NCBI GenBank assembly: GCA_003230195.1
Contig: QIHH01000206.1
Location: forward strand, 1 to 12,204
Direction of reading: 5' to 3'
Length of the DNA stretch: 12,204 nt
DNA from: Gammaproteobacteria bacterium
GTDB taxonomy: Bacteria; Pseudomonadota; Gammaproteobacteria; SZUA-140
Position 1 is the stretch's first letter, and each line of letters begins with the position of its first letter. The notes beneath the pieces are model-generated. The model had not been told where the DNA came from, did no database searches, and saw only the letters and a list, made by a program, of their open reading frames with translations. Positions 7,350 to 12,204 of the stretch are shown here, one piece after another. Position numbers and translations under genes: made by a program.

Positions 7350-8144
7350 CTATTTGATTTCTATTTTGGCCCTGCTTCTAAGGCTATCAACATATTCTTT
7401 TATAATTTTGTTCTGTATTGAGGATGCCAGCTTATTTGCGACGGCTTCAATCGACGGTGGTGCGATAGTACGCTGTTCATCTAGTTGAATGATGTGCCAG
7501 CCAAAATTACTTTTTATTGGTGTGCTAGCATATTCACCCGCTTTTAAAGTGGTTACAACGGCGGCGAATTCTGCTGGCATCAGGTCAGTACCCATCCATC
7601 CCAAGCTACCACCATCACTGCTGGATGGGTCGATAGAGCTGATACCCGCTAATTTTTTAAAATCCTCACCTCGTTTAAGCGCTGCGATTATATTGTTGGC
7701 TTCTGTTTCATGCTCAATCAAAATATGTCTGATATGGTATTCGTTACTGCTTTTACCATACTGTTCATTGTATGCCTCCGTCAGTAATGCTTCTGTAAAA
7801 ATACTATCCATATGTTTTTTGAGAGCACTATTGATGATTAACGTTCTTGTCTGCATCTCAATTTCAGCTTTTATCTCCGGCAGCTGGTCAAGGCCTTCAT
7901 TTATCGCGGTGTTATAAAGCAGTTCGCTATTAATATACTCTTGAAGAAGCATGCTTCGCTGTTCATTCGTGAGCGCGCCGTTGTGCTGTACCTGCTGAGT
8001 TCTCATCATGGCATAGCGACTGAATGTTTCGTTATCGATTGATTTTCCATCAATGATCGCGACTACATCTCCTGCCTGAACGGTTGGAATAGAAATAAGT
8101 GATGCGGATAAAAGTATGGCGGTTAGATGCTTTAATGATTTCAT
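7350..8144 (-). CDS. secreted parvulin-type peptidyl-prolyl cis-trans isomerase
   Basis: A 264-residue protein with a plausible Sec signal peptide: basic MKSLKH, a hydrophobic core, and likely cleavage after VQA at residue 24. The mature part has a helical SurA/PrsA-like N-terminal region (about 26-134). A PpiC-type parvulin domain follows (about 135-222) with HIRHILI, a DPSSSDGGSLGWM loop, MPAEF and the closing FGWHIIQLDE. It then ends in a helical tail. The family accelerates prolyl isomerisation and acts as a chaperone for exported proteins, so a periplasmic location is inferred; there is no lipobox cysteine. The ATG is preceded on the minus strand by AAAGGA at about 7 bases, a good Shine-Dalgarno. 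It lies 108 bases downstream of yciI and could share its transcript. Substrates are unknown. Confidence 0.9.
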   Translation of the reverse strand: MKSLKHLTAILLSASLISIPTVQAGDVVAIIDGKSIDNETFSRYAMMRTQQVQHNGALTNEQRSMLLQEYINSELLYNTAINEGLDQLPEIKAEIEMQTRTLIINSALKKHMDSIFTEALLTEAYNEQYGKSSNEYHIRHILIEHETEANNIIAALKRGEDFKKLAGISSIDPSSSDGGSLGWMGTDLMPAEFAAVVTTLKAGEYASTPIKSNFGWHIIQLDEQRTIAPPSIEAVANKLASSIQNKIIKEYVDSLRSRAKIEIK

Positions 8145-8252
8145 GTTTCATTCCTTTGCAGCGCTAATAAATTTTAATACAGGGGATGTTCACCTGAGTG
8201 GATGTTTGATGCTACAACTGATCGTGATGAATATTCAAGTCATTGCACGTTA

Positions 8253-8552
8253 TTATGGCAGTACTTTTTTAAATGGTTTGACGGTCACCTTGTTATAAAC
8301 CCCTGCAGTGATGTAGGGATCCTTGTCGGCCCAACTTTGCGCTTCTTCCAGTGAAGCGAATTCTGCAACAATCAGGCTGCCGCTAAAACCAGCGCTGCCA
8401 GGGTCTTCGCTATCAATGGCAGGATGTGGCCCCGCCAGCACTAGGCGGCCCACATTTTTTAATGCGGTAAGGCGTTGAATGTGTGCAGGTCGATTGGCAA
8501 GCCTTTTTTCAAGCGAGTCCGCACTGTCTTCAGCTATAATAGCGTATAGCAT
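8253..8552 (-). CDS. yciI: YciI family protein
   Basis: A 99-residue single-domain protein closely matching E. coli YciI in length and pattern: MLYAIIAEDSADSLEKRL, RPAHIQRL with His24, AGPHPAIDSEDPG (40-52), ADKDPYITAGVY with Asp78, and a VKPFKKV ending. The fold is a dimeric ferredoxin-like alpha/beta barrel; the conserved His/Asp pair suggests an enzyme, but no physiological reaction is established for this group. Its ATG shares one base with the yciB stop (TAATG on the minus strand). A strong GAAGGGA Shine-Dalgarno lies within the last yciB codons, which points to translational coupling. Confidence 0.95.
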   Translation of the reverse strand: MLYAIIAEDSADSLEKRLANRPAHIQRLTALKNVGRLVLAGPHPAIDSEDPGSAGFSGSLIVAEFASLEEAQSWADKDPYITAGVYNKVTVKPFKKVLP

Positions 8553-9118
8553 TACGGTTTCCCTTCACTATCATCTGGCTTTGGCTCGTCATCTGGGGTG
8601 ATATATTTTGTTAAAAATGGGATTTGCAAAATAACAAAGGCGAAAGTGATTCCCATCAGCCCAAAGAGTTTGAAGTTAACCCAAGTGTCCGTGTCAAAGT
8701 TATAAACGACATAAAGATTGAGCAGACCGATGGCGATGAAAAAGAGGATCCAGCTGATATTGAGTTTGACCCACACCTGGTCTGGCAATGTCATTGCTTG
8801 TCCCATCATGCGCTGGATGATGGTCTTTTCACCAATAAAATGACTACCAAGAAAAACGGCTGCAAAGACCCAGTTGATTACGGTTGGCTTCCATTTAATG
8901 AACATCTCATCTTGCAAAAAGAGTGTCGCACCGCCGAACACCACCATAATGGCGAGGGTGACGAGGTGCATATTCTCGAAGCGACGGTGTCTGAGCCAGT
9001 GGACAGTTACCTGTACAAAGGAGGCGGCAATTGCAACGGCAGTCGCCACATAGATGTCATAAACCTTGTACGCGGCAAAAAAGAGTAAGACTGGGAAGAA
9101 GTCAGCAAGAAATTTCAT
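8552..9118 (-). CDS. yciB: inner membrane-spanning protein YciB (septation protein A / IspZ family)
   Basis: A 188-residue membrane protein of the IspZ/YciB family; E. coli YciB has 179. Hydrophobic segments are visible at roughly 7-16/22-41, 51-69, 79-95, 119-138 and 150-168, with a polar, acidic C-terminal tail (174-188). Diagnostic family stretches include FFAAYKVYDIYVATA, FGGATLFLQDEMFIKWKPTV, TIIQRMMG and TWVNFKLFGL. Family work links YciB to cell envelope integrity and intracellular septation, with no defined enzymatic activity. The start MKFLADFFP aligns with E. coli MKQFLDFLP. Yet the bases before the ATG (minus strand ...ACTCAATTCCT) contain no Shine-Dalgarno. It is the first gene of a yciB-yciI unit and is divergent from rnm. 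Confidence 0.95.
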   Translation of the reverse strand: MKFLADFFPVLLFFAAYKVYDIYVATAVAIAASFVQVTVHWLRHRRFENMHLVTLAIMVVFGGATLFLQDEMFIKWKPTVINWVFAAVFLGSHFIGEKTIIQRMMGQAMTLPDQVWVKLNISWILFFIAIGLLNLYVVYNFDTDTWVNFKLFGLMGITFAFVILQIPFLTKYITPDDEPKPDDSEGKP

Positions 9119-9169
9119 AGGAATTGAGTGGTTTTAGCTGGAGTGTTAAGTCATTGTTTAGATGATTAG

Positions 9170-9190
9170 GTCTGCGTGTTGTGAGCAGAC
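9170..9190. promoter_or_regulatory. 6-base-pair inverted repeat in the yciB/rnm gap
   Basis: GTCTGC (9170-9175) and GCAGAC (9185-9190) are perfect inverted arms around a 9-base spacer in the 122-base divergent gap. It could be an operator shared by both genes or a hairpin in the yciB leader. There is no adjacent T-run, so it is not a standard terminator. Confidence 0.35.
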
Positions 9191-9195
9191 ATGTC

Positions 9196-9223
9196 ATAAT
9201 ATCTCGTTCAAATTCAGTCTTAA
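9196..9223 (-). promoter_or_regulatory. candidate promoter for yciB
   Basis: On the minus strand TTAAGA (9218-9223) and TATTAT (9196-9201) match the -35 and -10 hexamers at four and five of six positions, with a 16-base spacer. The leader would be about 70 bases and would begin within the 9170-9190 inverted repeat. On the plus strand the same DNA offers CATAAT (9195-9200) and TATAAC (9227-9232) as -10 candidates for rnm, but neither has a good -35. Confidence 0.3.
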
Positions 9224-9240
9224 GAGTATAACACGCGAAA

Positions 9241-10095
9241 ATGGGAAACAAGGCCTTGCCCACTATTTGTTACGATCTTCATAGTCACTCAACGGCTTCA
9301 GACGGGGTATTAAGCCCAGCAGCGCTGGTGCAATTGGCAGCGGAAAACGGCGTGGATGTACTTGCGTTGACCGATCATGATTGTACCGATGGCCATGCAG
9401 AAGCCGCCAATGCCTCAGCAGTCGCTGGTATCCGCTTTATACCGGGTATTGAGGTGTCGGTGAGCTGGCGTAAGCGTTTAATTCACATCGTCGGCCTTAA
9501 CATCGATGCCAACTACGCTGAAATGCAGCATGGATTATCGATATTGCGCATCAAACGTGAACACCGTGCAGCGGAGATTGGGGTTAAATTCGAAAAAATC
9601 GGTATGCCTGATGTCTACGAGGGGGCATGTGCATTGGCGAGCGGGGTGGTAAGCCGCTCACATTTTGCGATGTATTTGGTGGAAAAGGGAGTGGTGAAGG
9701 ATGTTCAGCAGGCTTTTAAAAAATATCTACAACAAGGGAAGCGTTGCTATGTTGGGGCTGAATGGGCCTCGTTGGAGGATGCGCTAAGCTGGATACATGG
9801 TGCGGGTGGCCAGGCTGTGGTGGCCCATCCGGCGCGTTATAAAATGAGCCGAACGCTGTTTCGTGAATTTCTGAAGGACTTCAAGGCGCTGGGCGGTGAG
9901 GGGATTGAAGTTGCCTGTAGCAGCCACAACTTGGAGGAGGCGACCTTGATGGCAGAGTATGCTCAGGAGCTGGAGTTACTTGCTTCGGTTGGTTCTGATT
10001 TCCACTCGCCGCATAACAACTGGGCAAAGCTAGGGCGTGTGCATGCGTTGCCTGAAGGTTGTATGCCTATCTGGCAAGACTGGCCAGTGGCTTAA
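9241..10095 (+). CDS. rnm: RNase AM / 5'-3' exonuclease, PHP domain (YciV/TrpH family)
   Basis: A 284-residue PHP-domain metallo-hydrolase matching E. coli YciV, characterised as RNase AM, which removes 5' nucleotides during maturation of ribosomal RNAs. Metal-site motifs are complete: DLHSHSTASDG (His14, His16, Asp21), LTDHD (45-47), PGIEVS with Glu71, IHIVGLNID with His82, SRSHFA with His141, AHPARY with His196, and GSDFH (Asp253, His255). The central insert (about 91-170) contains the KKYLQQGKRCYV helix-turn usual in this family. The start fits the family N-terminus, but the upstream DNA has only AAGAG (9222-9226) 14 bases away, too far for a normal ribosome-binding site. It is divergent from yciB and followed after 60 bases by yciO. 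Confidence 0.93.
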   Translation: MGNKALPTICYDLHSHSTASDGVLSPAALVQLAAENGVDVLALTDHDCTDGHAEAANASAVAGIRFIPGIEVSVSWRKRLIHIVGLNIDANYAEMQHGLSILRIKREHRAAEIGVKFEKIGMPDVYEGACALASGVVSRSHFAMYLVEKGVVKDVQQAFKKYLQQGKRCYVGAEWASLEDALSWIHGAGGQAVVAHPARYKMSRTLFREFLKDFKALGGEGIEVACSSHNLEEATLMAEYAQELELLASVGSDFHSPHNNWAKLGRVHALPEGCMPIWQDWPVA

Positions 10096-10103
10096 GGTTC
10101 CAT

Positions 10104-10133
10104 TTAATTTTTATTAATCTTGATTGTTATAAT
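10104..10133 (+). promoter_or_regulatory. candidate promoter for yciO
   Basis: A perfect TATAAT (10128-10133) lies in the rnm-yciO gap, with a weak TTAATT (10104-10109) 18 bases upstream. Transcription would start near 10140, giving a leader of about 16 bases. This suggests yciO is not wholly dependent on read-through from rnm. The region is AT-rich, so a chance TATAAT is possible. Confidence 0.4.
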
Positions 10134-10155
10134 AATTTGTTATGTTTTTGTTTTA

Positions 10156-10776
10156 ATGAAATATTTTAGAGTTCATCCTGAAAATCCGCAGTTGCGTCTG
10201 ATTAATCAGGCAGTTGAGATAATTCGCTCCGGCGGGGTGGTGGTCTACCCCACAGATTCTTGTTATGCGTTGGGTTGTGGGATTGGTAATAAGTCAGCAA
10301 TGGATCGCATCCGACGCATTCGTGACCTAGATGAACACCATAATTTCACCCTGATTTGTCGTGATCTTTCAGAACTGGCAACGTATGCAAAAGTAGAAAA
10401 CCGGGTTTTTCGTCGCCTGAAATCACTCACACCAGGGCCCTACACCTTTATTCTGGAGGCCTCACGTGAGGTGCCACGTCGTTTACAACATCCTAAGCGT
10501 AAGAGTATCGGGATGCGCGTGCCGGAGCATCCCATTGTTCAGGCGTTATTAAGTGTGCTGGATGAACCGATGATGAGCGTTACATTGACCTTGCCAGGTG
10601 AAGATGAACCACTGACCGATCCTGATGAAATGGTGGTGCAATTAGGTAAGCTGGCCGATTTGTTGATTGATGGCGGCTGGGGAGGGTATGAACCCAGCAC
10701 CGTGATCGATTTGACAGGGGATATGCCAGTGGTTGTGCGTCGAGGCGTTGGTGATCCTGCAGTGATCCCCCAGTAA
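10156..10776 (+). CDS. yciO: YciO, TsaC/Sua5-family (YrdC domain) protein
   Basis: A 206-residue protein, exactly the length of E. coli YciO, consisting of one YrdC/Sua5 domain. Recognisable stretches are FRVHPENPQLRLINQAVEII at the start, YPTDSCYALGCGI (31-43), HNFTLICRDLSEL (62-74), PGPYTFIL, the basic KRKSIGMRVP (114-123), and the end TVIDLTGDMPVVVRRGVGD. TsaC/Sua5 proteins make threonylcarbamoyl-AMP for the t6A base of tRNA. YciO is a separate subgroup whose exact role is less certain, so tRNA modification is not asserted. I chose the ATG at 10156 over an upstream ATT-initiated frame because MKYFRVHP aligns with the family N-terminus. No Shine-Dalgarno precedes it (GTTTTTGTTTTA). Confidence 0.93.
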   Translation: MKYFRVHPENPQLRLINQAVEIIRSGGVVVYPTDSCYALGCGIGNKSAMDRIRRIRDLDEHHNFTLICRDLSELATYAKVENRVFRRLKSLTPGPYTFILEASREVPRRLQHPKRKSIGMRVPEHPIVQALLSVLDEPMMSVTLTLPGEDEPLTDPDEMVVQLGKLADLLIDGGWGGYEPSTVIDLTGDMPVVVRRGVGDPAVIPQ

Positions 10777-10796
10777 TCGAGGATTAACCCGTTTAA

Positions 10797-10810
10797 ATGA
10801 TTAAAATCAT
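10797..10810. promoter_or_regulatory. FNR/CRP-like palindrome over the -35 region of the M50 gene
   Basis: ATGATT (10797-10802) and AATCAT (10805-10810) form a perfect 14-base inverted repeat. Its core TGAT-N4-ATCA matches eight of ten fixed positions of the FNR consensus TTGAT-N4-ATCAA. It overlaps the candidate -35 at 10801-10806, so a bound regulator would more likely block than activate. Confidence 0.35.
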
Positions 10811-10830
10811 CGTTCTAATAAGGCTATAAT
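10801..10830 (+). promoter_or_regulatory. candidate promoter of the M50 gene, implying a leaderless mRNA
   Basis: TTAAAA (10801-10806, four of six) and a perfect TATAAT (10825-10830) are 18 bases apart. Transcription normally begins about 7 bases past the -10, which here is the A of the ATG at 10837, so the transcript would have little or no leader. Confidence 0.5.
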
Positions 10831-10836
10831 CGACCC

Positions 10837-11496
10837 ATGGAAGAATTGAGCTTGCTGCAGCGCATCGCTGTCTGGACGATGCCGGTGATACTGGCGATTA
10901 CAGTACATGAGGTCGCCCACGGCTGGGTGGCGCTTAAGCTCGGCGACAGCACCGCGAAGATGCTGGGGCGGTTGACATTAAACCCGGTTAAACATATTGA
11001 CCCCATTGGTACCCTGTTGGTTCCCGGACTGTTGCTAGTGATGGGTGGTTTTATCTTTGGCTGGGCAAAGCCGGTACCGGTGACTTGGGAAAACCTACGA
11101 AAACCGAAGCGAGATATGGCATTGGTGGCGCTGGCGGGGCCACTGAGTAACCTGCTGATGGCGCTGATGTGGGCAGGGGTATTGAAGCTTGGTCTGGTGC
11201 TGGCGATTGCGGGTAGTGCTGAAATGGTCGCATTACCACTGATTTATATGGGTGGCGCGGGAATTACGATTAATCTGATTTTGATGGTGTTGAATTTGTT
11301 GCCGTTACCGCCGCTCGATGGTGGACGGATTGTTGCATCGCTCCTGCCGGATAAACTCTCGTGGCAGTTTAATCGGCTAGAGCGTTGGGGGTTTGTGATC
11401 CTGCTTGGCTTGATGGTAATGGGCGTATTGGGCAAAATTTTATGGCCACCGATTAACTATTTGCAGAGCCAGATATTTATTTTATTTGGCCTGTAA
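10837..11496 (+). CDS. site-2 protease family membrane metalloprotease (peptidase M50)
   Basis: A 219-residue polytopic membrane protein of the small M50/S2P-like group, lacking PDZ domains. The zinc site is intact: HEVAHG with His24, Glu25 and His28 in the first hydrophobic segment, and NLLPLPPLDGGRI (153-165) supplying Asp161 in the second motif. Other family stretches are GRLTLNPVKHIDPIGTLLVP (44-63), FGWAKPVPV (74-82) and LAGPLSNLL (99-107). Hydrophobic segments lie around 10-30, 57-76, 95-125, 130-157 and 183-205. Relatives cleave proteins within the inner membrane, but the substrate of this subgroup is unknown. The start is supported by the family N-terminus, although the only Shine-Dalgarno-like bases (AAGG, 10820-10823) are 13 bases away. 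It lies between yciO and trpS on the same strand. Confidence 0.92.
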   Translation: MEELSLLQRIAVWTMPVILAITVHEVAHGWVALKLGDSTAKMLGRLTLNPVKHIDPIGTLLVPGLLLVMGGFIFGWAKPVPVTWENLRKPKRDMALVALAGPLSNLLMALMWAGVLKLGLVLAIAGSAEMVALPLIYMGGAGITINLILMVLNLLPLPPLDGGRIVASLLPDKLSWQFNRLERWGFVILLGLMVMGVLGKILWPPINYLQSQIFILFGL

Positions 11497-11499
11497 AAA

Positions 11500-11527
11500 A
11501 TACAATGAGACCTTTGCACGATACAAT
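11500..11527. repeat. 7-base direct repeat ATACAAT flanking a 14-base insert
   Basis: ATACAAT occurs at 11500-11506 and again at 11521-11527, with GAGACCTTTGCACG between. It lies just after the M50 stop codon. The central 14 bases resemble, from memory, the outer end of inverted repeats of some IS5-family elements, but no second end or transposase is nearby. Confidence 0.3.
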
Positions 11528-11571
11528 CACCAGTAAAAATGGCTAATATCCCCCTGTTTTTTTGTTAGAGA

Positions 11572-11584
11572 ATATTGTCAATAT
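11572..11584. promoter_or_regulatory. 13-base palindrome upstream of trpS
   Basis: ATATTG and CAATAT flank a single T in the 125-base gap before trpS. The same bases include TTGTCA (11575-11580), a five-of-six match to a -35 hexamer, but no good -10 lies at 16-18 bases from it. The only other promoter pair seen is weak: TTAGAG (11565-11570) with TACTAT (11587-11592) at 16 bases. It may be an operator; the regulator is unknown. Confidence 0.3.
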
Positions 11585-11606
11585 CGTACTATATATTTGT
11601 TTAAAT

Positions 11607-11614
11607 TAAGAGGA
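11607..11614 (+). promoter_or_regulatory. ribosome binding site that fixes the TTG start of trpS
   Basis: TAAGAGGA ends 7 bases before the TTG at 11622. An in-frame TGA (11619-11621) lies immediately upstream of that TTG, so no earlier start is possible. The next in-frame ATG (11664) would remove the conserved residues before the HIGH motif. Confidence 0.75.
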
Positions 11615-11621
11615 TAACTGA

Positions 11622-12204
11622 TTGATTACTACGGCTTCTCAAAAAAACCGTGTGCTCTCGGGAATGCGCCCGACCGGCAGGCTACATCTTGGCCATTACC
11701 ACGGTGTTTTGAAAAACTGGGTGAAGTTACAGCACGAATATGAGTGCTTTTTCTTCGTCGCAGACTGGCATGCATTGACCACGGATTACGACAATACTGT
11801 CGCGATCAGCGATAGCATCTGGGAGATGGTGGTTGACTGGCTCGCAGCTGGCGTAAATCCTGGAGCGGCGAGTCTCTTTATTCAATCACGCGTGCCGGAG
11901 CATGCTGAATTGCACCTTCTGTTGTCGATGATCACCCCGTTGGGTTGGCTGGAACGCGTGCCAACCTATAAAGATCAGCAGGAGAAACTTAAAGAGAAAG
12001 ACCTCGATACCTACGGTTTTCTGGGTTACCCACTGTTGCAGAGTGCCGATATTTTGATCTACAAAGCGGGGCAGGTACCGGTCGGTGAAGATCAGGTGGC
12101 ACATGTTGAGCTGACGCGTGAAGTGGCACGACGTTTTAATCACCAGTATGGTCGTGAAGTGGATTTTGTTGAGCGAGCGGAAGCGGCGATCAAAAAGATT
12201 GGTA
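11622..12204 (+). CDS. trpS: tryptophanyl-tRNA synthetase, N-terminal part
   Basis: The first 194 codons of a class I aminoacyl-tRNA synthetase that charges tRNA-Trp; the gene continues past the window edge, and bacterial TrpS is usually 330-450 residues. The sequence starts MITTASQKNRVLSGMRPTGR and has the HIGH-type motif HLGH at 22-25. It continues with VADWHALTT, a SLFIQS segment, QSADILIYKAGQVPVGEDQ (substrate-binding region) and HVELTREVARRFN, all typical of TrpS. The KMSKS loop would be beyond the edge. Initiation is at TTG, supported by the spaced Shine-Dalgarno and the abutting in-frame stop. A rare start may lower its translation rate. It is likely transcribed from its own promoter, or with the upstream M50 gene, since no convincing terminator separates them. 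Confidence 0.96.
   Translation, partial: MITTASQKNRVLSGMRPTGRLHLGHYHGVLKNWVKLQHEYECFFFVADWHALTTDYDNTVAISDSIWEMVVDWLAAGVNPGAASLFIQSRVPEHAELHLLLSMITPLGWLERVPTYKDQQEKLKEKDLDTYGFLGYPLLQSADILIYKAGQVPVGEDQVAHVELTREVARRFNHQYGREVDFVERAEAAIKKIG

Noticed and set aside
7489..7917. 142-codon open frame opposite the isomerase gene
   Set aside because: It is antisense to a well-supported parvulin gene, and the product has no recognisable motif.
8624..9088. 154-codon open frame on the plus strand opposite yciB
   Set aside because: It is the antisense of a clear YciB gene; the hydrophilic composition is the mirror of hydrophobic codons, with no family resemblance and no ribosome-binding site.
10120..10155. 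Extended yciO start at ATT 10120
   Set aside because: ATT initiation is very rare, the added residues are hydrophobic translation of AT-rich promoter DNA, and the ATG at 10156 gives the exact family N-terminus and length.
11530..11563. T-run (11557-11563) as an intrinsic terminator after the M50 gene
   Set aside because: No GC-rich stem precedes the seven Ts; only weak GG/CC pairing is available.
1..12204. CRISPR arrays, tRNA or rRNA genes, toxin-antitoxin or defence genes
   Set aside because: No regularly spaced repeats, RNA-gene signatures or defence-family motifs were seen on either strand.

Overview
The window looks like chromosomal DNA from a gammaproteobacterium of moderate GC content. 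The right half carries YciB, YciI, RNase AM (YciV), YciO, a small membrane M50 protease and TrpS, a combination typical of gammaproteobacterial chromosomes, and YciB, YciI and YciO read as close relatives of the E. coli proteins. The genus cannot be fixed from this sequence. No mobile element, phage gene, tRNA, rRNA or CRISPR array was seen, and all genes are recognisable housekeeping or central-metabolism genes.

Left half (1-7347), glucan breakdown into hexose phosphate: the tail of 4-alpha-glucanotransferase (malQ), glycogen phosphorylase (glgP) starting 3 bases later, phosphoglucomutase (pgm) on the opposite strand, then glucose-6-phosphate isomerase (pgi) and glucokinase (glk) as a likely two-gene operon. 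Together they form a short route. MalQ rearranges short glucans and releases glucose. GlgP yields glucose 1-phosphate, which Pgm converts to glucose 6-phosphate. Glk phosphorylates free glucose, and Pgi passes glucose 6-phosphate to fructose 6-phosphate. The phosphoglucomutase is of the eukaryote-like PGM1 type, not the type found in E. coli. GlgP has a lysine-rich N-terminal tail built from an 18-base tandem repeat.

Middle (7350-9118, minus strand): a leftward group of yciB, yciI and a secreted parvulin-type peptidyl-prolyl isomerase. yciB and yciI overlap by one base. The isomerase gene ends two bases from the end of glk.

Right (9241-12204, plus strand): rnm (RNase AM, PHP domain), yciO, an M50-family membrane protease, and the first ~194 codons of trpS, which starts with TTG and runs off the window.

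The most interesting signals are in the intergenic DNA. The M50 gene has a perfect TATAAT only six bases before its ATG, implying a leaderless or nearly leaderless mRNA, with an FNR/CRP-type palindrome over the -35 region. yciB, rnm and yciO also lack a convincing Shine-Dalgarno sequence. The 310-base pgm/pgi gap holds several palindromes and a purine-rich, ribosome-binding-like tract before a nine-codon open frame. I found no convincing evidence of a wholly new system; the regulatory observations are candidates only.
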